From Limnomonas spitsbergensis (taxonomy: Eukaryota; Chlorophyta; Chlorophyceae; Chlamydomonadales), in NCBI GenBank assembly GCA_037349105.1, contig JAYJMM010000123.1, forward strand, positions 7,874,001 through 7,938,000: a stretch of DNA of 64,000 nucleotides. The letters are read 5' to 3'. How positions within the stretch are numbered: position 1 is the stretch's first letter; each line of letters starts with the position of its first letter. Under the pieces are notes generated by a model, which was given only the letters and a program-made list of their open reading frames with translations, was not told where the DNA came from and did not search any database. This document shows positions 47,001 to 56,170 of this stretch, one piece after another. The translations under genes and the position numbers were made by a program.

Positions 47001-48616
47001 CCCCTCATCCCTCATACCACCCCTTATCCCACCCCTTATCCCACCCCTTATCCCACCCCTCATCTCACCCCTTATCCCACCCCTTATCCCACCCCTTATC
47101 CCACCCCTTATCCCACCCCTCATCCCACCCCTCATCCCTCATACCACCCCTTATCCCACCCCTCATCCCACCCCTTATCCCACCCCTCATCTCACCCCTT
47201 ATCCCACCCCTTATCCCACTCCTTATCCCACCCCTTATCCCACCCCTTATCCCACCCCTTATCCCTCATCCCACCCCTCATCCCTCATACCACCCCTTAT
47301 CCCACCCCTTATCCCACCCCTTATCCCACCCCTCATCTCACCCCTCATCTAACCCCTTATCCCACTCCTTATCCCACCCCTTATCCCACCCCTTATCCCA
47401 CCCCTCATCCCACCCCTCCCTGTGGCACCTCCTTATTCCTGTCCCACCCCCAATGCTTCTGCTTCATAATAGCTGTCATGTCCCATGCTTGGCCGGACAT
47501 GGGTGTCTTCCTCGATCCATGCCATTGTTTATTTAGGCAGATTCAGCCACAATCCATCTACATCACGGCCATTGACGGTTGGAGCCCGGTGCAGCACCCC
47601 CTGCTGCTTGGTCCATCAGCCGTGGGCCGTTCAAGGTGTGGTCCCCATAAGTCCAGTGGTGGCCGCCCGGTGGACTGCTGAAGGTGGCTTGGAACACAAA
47701 AAGATAAGCATTGATCCACGCCCCATCCCAGCGACTTGAGGCCTCTCCAGTGGTTTAAGCCTCTGACCCACTCTGTGACATGCCACCCTGGCCCCACTGT
47801 TGCTGCCCTTGCGACGATGCCCCCAACTCCAGGCCCTTCCAGGAGCGCGTGGCGACCCTGGGTAGATGGAACGGTGGGCGAGGGTTCGCTTGTGACTACC
47901 CCCGCTGCATCCTCGGCCGTGCCCGCCCCGAGGTTGCGGCCATGGAGTCCGAGATTGAGGCTGCCTTCCTGATGGGGTATGAGCTGGCCGCCAAGAAGGG
48001 GTTGTCATACAAAGCTGCAATTCAGCGTGCCATGCCCAAGAACAGGAGGTGAGATCAGCTCTGAACACTGAAGGCAGAACCCCTGAACCTTTCACCTTAA
48101 ACCCTAAACCCCTTAATCCTTAATTTACAAATATATAGCACAAAGCAGTGTTTTTAAACCCCTCCTCTCCTCCTTTCTGTTACGTGCTCCTGTGGCAAGG
48201 AGACGAGGCGCATCATACACACTCAGCTGGAGGCTCTCCCCGATGCCTCCCAGGCCAGCCTGCTCCGGCTGCTGGAGATGGAGGCGTGCGCAGAAATGAC
48301 GTCAGGGCATGCTGGCAGCGCGCTCAAGCTTTTCCAGCACATGGCACGCATCGACGTCCCTCTGGAGGGTACGCCGCCGCGGCGGCTGAGCTCGCTTTGC
48401 ATGAACGTGCGGCTTTGCGCGGCTGCGATGCTCGCGGGGCAGCCGGAGCTGGCGATGGAGGTGATGCGCATGTTGGTGAAGGCGTACTGCCGCCCGCCTT
48501 GCGTTACAATGGCCAAGGAAGACCTGATGGACCTGGTGCAGCAGTACGACTTTGGGCACTCTGATGAACTCATGTTGCAACTCCTTGTGATCGTGTTTCA
48601 AAAGGAGGAGGCTTGA
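38086..48616 (+). CDS. TPR-SET protein (SMYD/SET5-like lysine methyltransferase), possibly decaying
   Basis: Family members use S-adenosylmethionine to methylate lysines on histones or other proteins. Recognised exons: about 38086-38223 ([27 protein letters not shown]), 38485-38592 ([27 protein letters not shown]), 40009-40426, 40552-40828, 42476-about 42650, 42707-42931, 43715-43875, 44141-about 44400, 47833-48048 and about 48203-48616 (ends QKEEA, TGA). Order and motifs match fungal and algal TPR-SET proteins: an oligonucleotide-binding-like N-terminal segment, TPRs, a split SET and a Cys-rich post-SET. Several junctions join perfectly in phase. Odd points are TAGs at 40120 and 43802, apparent one-base frameshifts near 42546 and 44352, and altered catalytic or zinc Cys residues. 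It is either a decaying gene, one with assembly errors, or one read with UAG as sense. Introns carry four satellites. Confidence 0.7.
39060..39640 (+). repeat. Short-period tandem repeat in the TPR-SET intron
   Basis: About 45 variants of a 13-14 base unit, AGTAAAATGCCTG / CGTAAAAGGCCTG. The minus strand is open and gives artefactual [14 protein letters not shown] ORFs. Confidence 0.95.
40009..40828 (+). CDS. TPR-SET gene: exons 3-4, Gln-rich linker and first TPR units
   Basis: Exon 40009-40426 starts after CCCCTCAG and is in phase with the preceding exon ([15 protein letters not shown]). It contains TAG at 40120-40122, a poly-Gln run, then the TPR-like [20 protein letters not shown] and [13 protein letters not shown]. 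Intron 40427-40551 (GTAAGG...GCAG) joins GAC A|GT TTC. Exon 40552-40828 reads [20 protein letters not shown], a second TPR, and ends TGCAG|GTGAAT. An alternative start is ATG 40150, which would leave the TAG outside the protein. The low-complexity stretch around the TAG is also open in another frame ([14 protein letters not shown]), so the reading there is uncertain. Confidence 0.7.
41015..41326 (-). CDS. Charged low-complexity ORF inside a TPR-SET intron
   Basis: The minus-strand frame reads [20 protein letters not shown], then an acidic Ser/Glu-rich run, then [17 protein letters not shown] at the end. A disordered charged protein or a transposon-derived fragment is possible. It lies opposite to and inside the large intron 40829-42475. 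No family is recognised. Confidence 0.25.
   Translation of the reverse strand: MPVAKRGRGGTPGTGRGRDRAAEVTRVESESEAVDSEADEERGWERDKAGDISEGEKSEGKSQDKPHMPVTHAVEYTAVTLRQWWLMLTVFSMADWLILDTNL
42476..42931 (+). CDS. TPR-SET gene: last TPR exon and SET N-terminal exon
   Basis: Exon from 42476 (acceptor CACACAG) completes the split codon and reads [20 protein letters not shown]. The matching continuation, [20 protein letters not shown], is in the +1 frame from about 42550, so a one-base frameshift is inferred. Exon from 42707 (acceptor CTGTCAG) begins with a Gly/Ser-rich linker and then [20 protein letters not shown], the classic first SET strand pair (GRG...A...I..G). It ends at one of eight tandem donors. 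Using the second donor (end at 42931) leaves phase 0, matching the next exon. Confidence 0.7.
42914..43049 (+). repeat. Eight tandem copies of a 17-bp unit containing the splice donor
   Basis: The unit CAGGTACCTCTGCATGG begins exactly at the exon edge CTCTCAG|GTACCT. Copies start every 17 bases from 42914 to 43033 without a mismatch. Each contains CAG|GTACCT, so eight equivalent donors follow one another. Confidence 0.95.
43715..44400 (+). CDS. TPR-SET gene: SET insert and catalytic-core exons
   Basis: Exon 43715-43875 reads [32 protein letters not shown] (43802-43804), then [20 protein letters not shown]. This resembles the inserted helical segment of TPR-SET proteins (LL..i...P.l...l..L..G). 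It ends AACAA|GCAAGT, a GC-AG donor, and joins T|TGG at 44141 to give [12 protein letters not shown]. The next exon reads [16 protein letters not shown] at the NHS-C-x-x-N catalytic site: Ser, Cys and Asn are replaced by Arg, Tyr and Cys. After a one-base shift comes [12 protein letters not shown], the next SET strand. The changes suggest loss of normal catalysis or decay. Confidence 0.65.
44401..45705. other. Probable TPR-SET intron sequence
   Basis: Expected SET residues between VVVRS and the post-SET (GEEhxxxYL) were not found here. Short open stretches at 44.9-45.3 kb have no family features. Confidence 0.35.
45706..47420 (+). repeat. G-free pyrimidine-rich satellite (CCTTATCCCACC family)
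   Basis: A 10-base unit CCCTTATCCC/ACCCCTTATC with TCATC and TCATAC variants runs for 1.7 kb with almost no G on the plus strand. Larger blocks of about 250 bp (for example 46.62-46.85, 46.98-47.11, 47.26-47.34) recur, showing higher-order duplication. The edges share CCCTGTGGCACCTCCTTAT (about 45700 and 47421). The 718-residue ORF is repeat translation. Confidence 0.95.
47833..48616 (+). CDS. TPR-SET gene: post-SET and C-terminal exons
   Basis: Exon 47833-48048 (acceptor AACTCCAG) reads [20 protein letters not shown] then CDYPRC, the post-SET zinc motif C-x-C-x2-C with Tyr in place of the middle Cys, then [20 protein letters not shown]. The last exon, about 48203-48616, reads [20 protein letters not shown], a helical segment [20 protein letters not shown], and ends VIVFQKEEA with TGA. 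The phase between these two exons does not match exactly (2 against 0), so a small exon or an indel lies between them. Confidence 0.65.
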
Positions 48617-48659
48617 CGAGTTGCACAGGTCCTTGGAAGGGAGAGCAGTAGGTTGCACA

Positions 48660-48730
48660 CGTTTAGGGGGACGCCCACGCGGCTGAGCCATTTTTAGCAG
48701 GGCCCAGAGGTGTAACGTCATTGACACGTT
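48660..48730 (-). repeat. SINE-like repeat family A, head fragment
   Basis: The reverse complement reads GACGTTACACCTCTGGGCCC and CTCAGCCGCGTGGGCGTCCC, 45 bp after the TPR-SET stop. Confidence 0.75.
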
Positions 48731-49889
48731 TTGGGCGGCGAGGGTATACATATCCTGATCGCCAGAGGCTGCTCCATGTCCAACAATGCTTGGATGCTCT
48801 ACTTGAAGGTAATGGACTTAGCGGTGGGAGACTCTTACCACTCTCCTTAAGATGTTGATCTTTCTGCGTCGTGAACAAAAAAAAGCCAGGGACCCCATCC
48901 CCCCACCCAAAGACGAGCACCCAACGAGCCTACCCCCCCCCCCCCCCGCCTCCGGAACCCATTTAAATTCAAATATCGCAGTCAAAATTTAACATTACAG
49001 GGCAAGTAAGGTTTGTTTTTTCATCAGCCCGCTAAGGCGATTCTTCTGGTATATTTCAATTCGTTAGATGATGACATGCCAAAAGTCAACTAAGAATGAT
49101 TCAGCTGGTTTCGGGGGGTGTCCAATGGAGCCAAACCCTCAGTGTGGGGGGGCAGGGGGTCATGTTGTAATTCAAGCAACATTTTAGGATGTAAATTGAC
49201 TCATGTTGGCAAGGAGAACACACAGGTGCCGCTGCCAGCCTCAACAGACCTCCGGAAAAAAGATACGAATTTGAAAAAAAATGATTTTGGGGGGGACCAC
49301 CCACCCACCCACCCCCAACTTTGCCCCCCATATCTTCCACCCCCCAGGGTTTAAAAACATTTTAAAAACAGGTATAGAACGCTCTCATTAAGCTCTACAA
49401 AAAGGGGATGGGGTCAATTTTTTTTGTTTTTGCCCCCCCCCCTCGGTTTCGGAGTCGAAATTCTGATCTGAATGCAGCATGAAATGAATTCTGATTTCTT
49501 ACGTACCTGGGGGGAGGCAAAGCAAATCTATGACATGTTCATTACTGAAATTGCAACTCTGGGACCAGCCTTTGTGACAACAACCTGCCAACAAATAAAG
49601 GCTTGGCCCTGTGGGCGTCAAGTTGTCTGATTGGAAGCAACAGAAAATAGGGGCAGAAGACAGGGCGAAAACAAATGGAATTCATAATCCCTACCCCTTC
49701 AGAGCCTAGCCCTAGACAAATTAGACCACATCCTGAACAAACGGTGCATGCATTTCGGGCATCCCACATTCCCACCCATTCCTACCTTAATACAACATGT
49801 AAAACTCTGTTAGCCTCTGCATGTTAGGTTGTTAGGGTTTGTTTGTCGTCGAGACCCTAAGGTTTGCTGGTGCGTGGGCCTTGTCTTTG
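48731..49889. other. Spacer with homopolymer runs, no gene seen
   Basis: Contains a 16-C run at about 48932, further C-runs at about 49434 and a CCACCCACC tract at about 49300. No coding frame. Confidence 0.4.
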
Positions 49890-50260
49890 AGGTTCAATGA
49901 CATTACACCGCTGGGCCATGCTGAAAAGGCTCGGCCGCGTGGGCGCCCAACTGTCCAGTCGGGAGGGAAATAAACTTAAGGCTAGAGGAAAGGAGCAGAC
50001 GGAAAACGGAGAAGGAAAAGACCAGCCCCAAAAGGAAAAGAAGTCTGAAGAATCCCCAGCCCGTCCAGATCCTAGCCCTTAACAAGCAAAGGCGGAAAAA
50101 AGAAAGCAACACACCAGGACAACGAAGAAAAAGTAAGCCCCGGCCTCTGAGACGACTAAGCCTCAACGAAAGCTACCACATCCTCCACCAAAGCCAGAGC
50201 ATCCCACCCTAGCCTGCCCTGGTACAAAGCGTGGAAGTCTGTAGAACCGTCTGGGGGTCC
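49890..50260 (+). repeat. SINE-like repeat family A, longest copy
   Basis: The head CATTACACCGCTGGGCCATG and CTCGGCCGCGTGGGCGCCCA is followed by a purine-rich body. The tail (GCTACCACATCCTCCACCAA, AGCATCCCACCCTAGCCTGC) aligns with 34140-34215. Two further heads follow at about 50320-50380 and 50470-50515. Confidence 0.8.
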
Positions 50261-50651
50261 TGCCCATCAACGCTCCTTAAGGTGATCTTGCACGCTGGGG
50301 CATTGGAAGCAAGCATGTCAATGACGTTACACCACTGGGCCATGCTGCAAAGCTCGGCCACGTCGGCGTCCAACAGCAAGGTTGTAAACTAAAGAGAGAG
50401 GAAAGAGACCCCGTCAAAACAAAACAAAAAGTTCTTATCCCCAATCCACCTACCGCACGCTAAAGAAGACTGGGCCATGCTCAAAAGACTCGGCCGCGAG
50501 GGCGTCCCACTGTCAGAAAGGGGGGAAAGGAGAAAGGAAAAACAGGAAATTAGTGCTCAACCAAAAAGGAGGCACCAGGAAGCAAGCATGTAATGCGGCC
50601 TCTACATGCTCGCTGTCCTTGCCCGGGTGTCACGCTGTTGACCGCTGCGCC

Positions 50652-51193
50652 TTACCCCAAGTGTCGGCCGTGATAATTGCGCCGAGCCACAGCCTTTACT
50701 TTGTGCACAAGCACACTCCCTGTTGCTGGTGCGGCTCCTTGCCTGCCCCAAGCGCCCGCCGTAGGCTGAAACCAGGCGCCGTAGGCGGCCGCAGACCTAT
50801 GCTCGAAGGCTGGGTCTCTGGCATCCCTGGTGACCTCCAGCTGCACCCCCTCGTAGGCTGCGTCCACTAGCGCCAGCACCTCCGTTACGGGAAGAGGCTG
50901 CAAATCAGTCGCTGCCTGACTCGGTTTGGGTATAGGTACTCCCTGCTCCAGGTCCTCCAAGCAAGGCACTAAGCAATTACCTAAACCAGCTGCGCCCTTT
51001 GATGCTGTGTGACAGCGAGCTGCATGTCAGCCGCCATGGCAGCCGCCATGAGGGGTCTGTCTTGCTGTGCTGCTGGTGCGACCGCTGCATTGTAGAAGCA
51101 GAGAATATGCTGCCACCAACCTCGTTGCAACGGGTGGATCTGCAGCTCCCATATGGTATATGTTTGTGTGACTGGTAAGACCCACATGCCCAC
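50652..51193 (-). CDS. Unknown coding remnant in two frames
   Basis: Minus strand: 51193-50984 reads WVLPVTQTYTIWELQIHPLQ, RGWWQHILCFYNAAVAPAAQ, then QLAVTQHQRAQLV and TAG. A shifted frame from 50969 continues CLEDLEQGVPIPKPSQAATD, then VLALVDAAYEGVQLEVTRDA and AFEHRSAAAYGAWFQPTAG. Both stretches look protein-like and are contiguous except for the stop and a one-base shift. No family is recognised. It lies immediately upstream of the pentanucleotide satellite. Confidence 0.4.
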
Positions 51194-51365
51194 TACCTCA
51201 GCATGGAAAATAATGCGTGCAGCTCCTCATGTACACTAGCCATGGGAAATGAATGGTACCATAACCTCTGATGGTCCATGCATTGCCATGATATGGGCCA
51301 GATAGCGCTAGGCTGGCTAGACTAGTGGGCTCGGCTGGGGCTAAAGGTTGGGCAAGGCTGGACTA

Positions 51366-53755
51366 GGCATGGCATGGCATGGCATGGCATGGCATGGCAT
51401 GGCATGGCATGGCATGGCATGGCATGGCATGGCATGGCATGGCATGGCATGGCAGGGCAGGGCAGGGCAGGGCAGGGCAGGGCAGGGCAGGGCAGGGCAG
51501 GGCAGGGCAGGGCAGGGCAGGGCAGGGCAGGGCAGGGCAGGGCAGGGCAGGGCAGGGCAGGGCAGGGCAGGGCAGGGCAGGGCAGGGCAGGGCAGGGCAG
51601 GGCAGGGCAGGGCAGGGCAGGGCAGGGCAGGGCAGGGCAGGGCAGGGCAGGGCAGGGCAGGGCAGGGCAGGGCAGGGCAGGGCAGGGCAGGGCAGGGCAG
51701 GGCAGGGCAGGGCAGGGCAGGGCAGGGCAGGGCAGGGCAGGGCAGGGCAGGGCAGGGCAGGGCAGGGCAGGGCAGGGCAGGGCAGGGCAGGGCAGGGCAG
51801 GGCAGGGCAGGGCAGGGCAGGGCAGGGCAGGGCAGGGCAGGGCAGGGCAGGGCAGGGCAGGGCAGGGCAGGGCAGGGCAGGGCAGGGCAGGGCAGGGCAG
51901 GGCAGGGCAGGGCAGGGCAGGGCAGGGCAGGGCAGGGCAGGGCAGGGCAGGGCAGGGCAGGGCAGGGCAGGGCAGGGCAGGGCAGGGCAGGGCAGGGCAG
52001 GGCAGGGCAGGGCAGGGCAGGGCAGGGCAGGGCAGGGCAGGGCAGGGCAGGGCAGGGCAGGGCAGGGCAGGGCAGGGCAGGGCAGGGCAGGGCAGGGCAG
52101 GGCAGGGCAGGGCAGGGCAGGGCAGGGCAGGGCAGGGCAGGGCAGGGCAGGGCAGGGCAGGGCAGGGCAGGGCAGGGCAGGGCAGGGCAGGGCAGGGCAG
52201 GGCAGGGCAGGGCAGGGCAGGGCAGGGCAGGGCAGGGCAGGGCAGGGCAGGGCAGGGCAGGGCAGGGCAGGGCAGGGCAGGGCAGGGCAGGGCAGGGCAG
52301 GGCAGGGCAGGGCAGGGCAGGGCAGGGCAGGGCAGGGCAGGGCAGGGCAGGGCAGGGCAGGGCAGGGCAGGGCAGGGCAGGGCAGGGCAGGGCAGGGCAG
52401 GGCAGGGCAGGGCAGGGCAGGGCAGGGCAGGGCAGGGCAGGGCAGGGCAGGGCAGGGCAGGGCAGGGCAGGGCAGGGCAGGGCAGGGCAGGGCAGGGCAG
52501 GGCAGGGCAGGGCAGGGCAGGGCAGGGCAGGGCAGGGCAGGGCAGGGCAGGGCAGGGCAGGGCAGGGCAGGGCAGGGCAGGGCAGGGCAGGGCAGGGCAG
52601 GGCAGGGCAGGGCAGGGCAGGGCAGGGCAGGGCAGGGCAGGGCAGGGCAGGGCAGGGCAGGGCAGGGCAGGGCAGGGCAGGGCAGGGCAGGGCAGGGCAG
52701 GGCAGGGCAGGGCAGGGCAGGGCAGGGCAGGGCAGGGCAGGGCAGGGCAGGGCAGGGCAGGGCAGGGCAGGGCAGGGCAGGGCAGGGCAGGGCAGGGCAG
52801 GGCAGGGCAGGGCAGGGCAGGGCAGGGCAGGGCAGGGCAGGGCAGGGCAGGGCAGGGCAGGGCAGGGCAGGGCAGGGCAGGGCAGGGCAGGGCAGGGCAG
52901 GGCAGGGCAGGGCAGGGCAGGGCAGGGCAGGGCAGGGCAGGGCAGGGCAGGGCAGGGCAGGGCAGGGCAGGGCAGGGCAGGGCAGGGCAGGGCAGGGCAG
53001 GGCAGGGCAGGGCAGGGCAGGGCAGGGCAGGGCAGGGCAGGGCAGGGCAGGGCAGGGCAGGGCAGGGCAGGGCAGGGCAGGGCAGGGCAGGGCAGGGCAG
53101 GGCAGGGCAGGGCAGGGCAGGGCAGGGCAGGGCAGGGCAGGGCAGGGCAGGGCAGGGCAGGGCAGGGCAGGGCAGGGCAGGGCAGGGCAGGGCAGGGCAG
53201 GGCAGGGCAGGGCAGGGCAGGGCAGGGCAGGGCAGGGCAGGGCAGGGCAGGGCAGGGCAGGGCAGGGCAGGGCAGGGCAGGGCAGGGCAGGGCAGGGCAG
53301 GGCAGGGCAGGGCAGGGCAGGGCAGGGCAGGGCAGGGCAGGGCAGGGCAGGGCAGGGCAGGGCAGGGCAGGGCAGGGCAGGGCAGGGCAGGGCAGGGCAG
53401 GGCAGGGCAGGGCAGGGCAGGGCAGGGCAGGGCAGGGCAGGGCAGGGCAGGGCAGGGCAGGGCAGGGCAGGGCAGGGCAGGGCAGGGCAGGGCAGGGCAG
53501 GGCAGGGCAGGGCAGGGCAGGGCAGGGCAGGGCAGGGCAGGGCAGGGCAGGGCAGGGCAGGGCAGGGCAGGGCAGGGCAGGGCAGGGCAGGGCAGGGCAG
53601 GGCAGGGCAGGGCAGGGCAGGGCAGGGCAGGGCAGGGCAGGGCAGGGCAGGGCAGGGCAGGGCAGGGCAGGGCAGGGCAGGGCAGGGCAGGGCAGGGCAG
53701 GGCAGGGCAGGGCAGGGCAGGGCAGGGCAGGGCAGGGCAGGGCAGGGCAGGGCAG
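51366..53755 (+). repeat. Pentanucleotide satellite: (GGCAT)17 then (GGCAG)461
   Basis: 51366-51450 is 17 perfect GGCAT units; 51451-53755 is 461 GGCAG units with no interruption visible. Read as (GGGCA)n, the plus strand has GGG runs every five bases, ideal for G-quadruplexes. Length 5 and absence of stops leave several frames open on both strands for about 800 codons; none is a gene. The TAG that ends one of them is in the flank at 53912. Confidence 0.98.
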
Positions 53756-53829
53756 GGGTCTAGCATATTTATAGTGGATGGTTTATACTATATGGGGAAC
53801 CTCCTATTTTTACCTCTCTGTTTGCCTCC

Positions 53830-55080
53830 CCTTTCATGTAGGTACCGAGAGCGGATCATGACGTTGGTGTTTGAGGTACGACAAACTAGGACGATGAGAC
53901 CTAGTTTGAGGTAGGAGATCAAGGCTATGAGGAGTAGTGCAAACGGAAAGGAGATGCTGTTAGGAAGCTGCCGATGGAGATGGCTGTGTGGGAGTGTATC
54001 GGATCTGATAGAAGCTTAGAGGTTGTCCAGCTGTCACACCAGGACTTCAGGAAGATGCTAGAGACTGGTGATGTACCGGTCGCATGGGCGGACAGACAGG
54101 AGTGGGCAGATGATGAAGCTGAAGGAGTGGGAGAGGCAGGCGCGGCTGCGAGAGGAGCTCTGCGACCAGATGATGAAGGAGCAGCGAGGGGGCCTCCAAC
54201 GCATGGCAGATCAGCCAACCCTGAGTAGCCCGCGACATGAGGTCTACATGGCCAAGCGGGAGGTCAAGGCCCAGGACCTGGCGGTTGGGAAGGAGGCCGA
54301 GGTTAGGGCTGCCATGCAGGAGGCTGTTGTTTTGCATGAGGTCAGACACGCATACAACGACCTTGTATACCATGTCCAGGTCTCAACGGAGGGGCTGGCA
54401 GAGGCCATGGGGCGTGCAACAACGTCTTTGCTACCTTCATCTGGAAGATGGAAGCCTAGAGCCATGCAACGAAGGAGTCAGCGCGGGCCGCCTTATCTTA
54501 GCTGCCTGACAGCATGTACGACACGTATCTGCAGATCCAACCGTCAGATTTCGGCAGGGCGTCAGTTACGGTGCTGGAAGAGCTGCTGGAGAGCTGGGGG
54601 CCTACCCTGAGCATGACCAGGAGGCAGGTGGTCCCGGTGATGAGGGGAGCCCCCACCTTGGAGGTTGCGGTGACGGAGTTCCGCGATATTATTTGGGTGG
54701 CAGAGGATGACGCGGTCAGGACGCAGATGGCCAGTCTGTTTGCCCAGGGGGCGCAGCTGAGTGGGAGAGTGCAGCAGAAGCAACAAGCTTCTAGGCAGCA
54801 GCAGCAACAGCATGTCCGCGGCTTCTTCCCGGCGCCCGCTCGGCAGCAGCACAACGTGACGCCGTGCCCGTACAACCCCTGCCACAGGGGCCCAGAGGCT
54901 TGCAGGTTCGCTGCGCCACACATAAGGCCACACTTGGAAGCTCACATGCGGCCAAGCATTCTTGAGCAGGGCCCAGAGGTGTTATACAGTTATAGTGTTA
55001 TGTCATTGACTTGGGGGCTCACATGGTGCCTCAGAGGGGCTAGCACGCTGCACCGGGAGCCGCCCGCCCTTGATAGCTAG
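53830..55080 (+). pseudogene. Decayed or UAG-recoded gene for a coiled-coil, Gln-rich protein
   Basis: Coherent pieces follow in order but switch frame. These are MEMAVWECIGSDRSLEVVQL and SHQDFRKMLETGDVPVAW (frame 1); KLKEWERQARLREELCDQMM, MAKREVKAQDLAVGKEAEVR and LVYHVQVSTEGLAEAMGRA (frame 2); then NVFATFIWKMEA-TAG-SHATKESARAALS-TAG-LPDSMYDTYLQIQPSDFG (frame 1; TAGs at 54457-54459 and 54499-54501); then VLEELLESWGPTLSMTRRQV and a Gln-rich tail. A SINE-like head (minus strand, about 54960-55015) cuts into the end. No domain is recognised; a retroelement gag-like origin is possible. Confidence 0.5.
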
Positions 55081-55321
55081 AGCTGATAGGTTGGAGGACA
55101 ATGATCGGCTTTGGGGGGGTCTACAGACACAGGTTAAGGAGTATGCCTCTGGGTGTTCTGGGTGGCCATAGCACCTCGGGAGGAGGAAATGGCTAGGGGT
55201 GATGTCGGGGCCTCGGGGAGTTACCACTTCCCCCCCTTTTTTATCCCATGTTTTAGACGTGATCTGACTTTGGTGTTGTGAGTATGGCTTTGTTTAAAGG
55301 ATCCGCTATAAACTAATAACG

Positions 55322-55620
55322 TATTAACGTTACACCTCTGGGCCATGCTGAAATGAAGCTCGGCCACGTCGGCAAACAAAAAGTCAGCTAGGAAAGTCAA
55401 GGGAGGAGGCAGAAGAGGAAAGAAAGGATAGCAAGTTAACCTACCAAACAACAAGAACAAAAACACAAAGGTCCGGCAAACGTATCCCTTGCCCCTGAAG
55501 AGATGAGCCTTCGAAAAGTCCAGCTACCGGTACAAGTTGCAGAAAGCTAGGGCCTCCCACCCCTGCCTGTGGGCTCTCCAACGTCATGTTTGGTTGGATG
55601 ACTGCGACAGAGCGGTTCCG
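55322..55620 (+). repeat. SINE-like repeat family A, diverged copy
   Basis: The head AACGTTACACCTCTGGGCCA and AGCTCGGCCACGTCGGC is followed by a purine-rich body and a tail with CCAGCTACCGGTACAAGTTG and GGGCCTCCCACCCCTGCCTG, comparable with the other copies. Confidence 0.7.
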
Positions 55621-55722
55621 TAAGGTTTCCTAGTTGAAAAGGGATTGGGTGCAAATATTATTTTCTCAAGTGCCTTAAGGAGACCAAACCGAGGATGAGG
55701 ACATCTTGGCGGTTCAGGGCTT

Positions 55723-56170
55723 TTGCCCTGGTGTGCGGATCATGGTCGGAGTTTCGTGTCTTTGGAGAGAGAGGGTGTGTGGGAGGTCTCAGAAAAACAT
55801 GGATGCCTCATGGGAGGGCCGGCAAGGGTCGGGGTTCACCTGCCCCACAGAGAAGATATGTTCTTGCCGGGCAGTTTGGTGCCGGCGGGGAAGCGGAGGC
55901 TCAAGGCACCACGTTATGTCGTCAGGGCACACTACATAATGTGGATGCGCAAGAAAGGTGAGGGAGCACAACCATGGGAAGGTATTACCGGAGTACTGGT
56001 AGATGTTGGTGACTACCTATACATGAAACATTTTACTTATAGGAGATTGGTGGTGTCACACTGTCACCCCTCTTTATGCTGCATGTAGGAAGAAGCGAGC
56101 CATGGAGCAAAAAGCGAGGGAGAATGAGAGGATGGATTTGACAAAATAGCCATGCGCTCAGGAAGGGGAC
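55723..56170 (+). CDS. Possible two-exon small gene, unknown
   Basis: One frame reads GVHLPHREDMFLPGSLVPAG then RRLKAPRYVVRAHYIMWMRK, ending at AAAG|GTGAGG (about 55959). After a TGTAG acceptor at about 56088 a second piece reads KRAMEQKARENERMDLTK then TAG. The phase of the join is one base off. Basic and Glu-rich; no family is recognised. Confidence 0.3.

Noticed and set aside
45525..47681. 718-codon Pro/Ile/Leu-rich ORF
   Set aside because: Translation of the CCTTATCCCACC satellite; flanking parts do not share its frame with any recognised exon.
51322..53914. ORFs of about 800 codons on both strands (GQGRA / PCPAL repeats)
   Set aside because: Pure pentanucleotide repeat translated in several frames.
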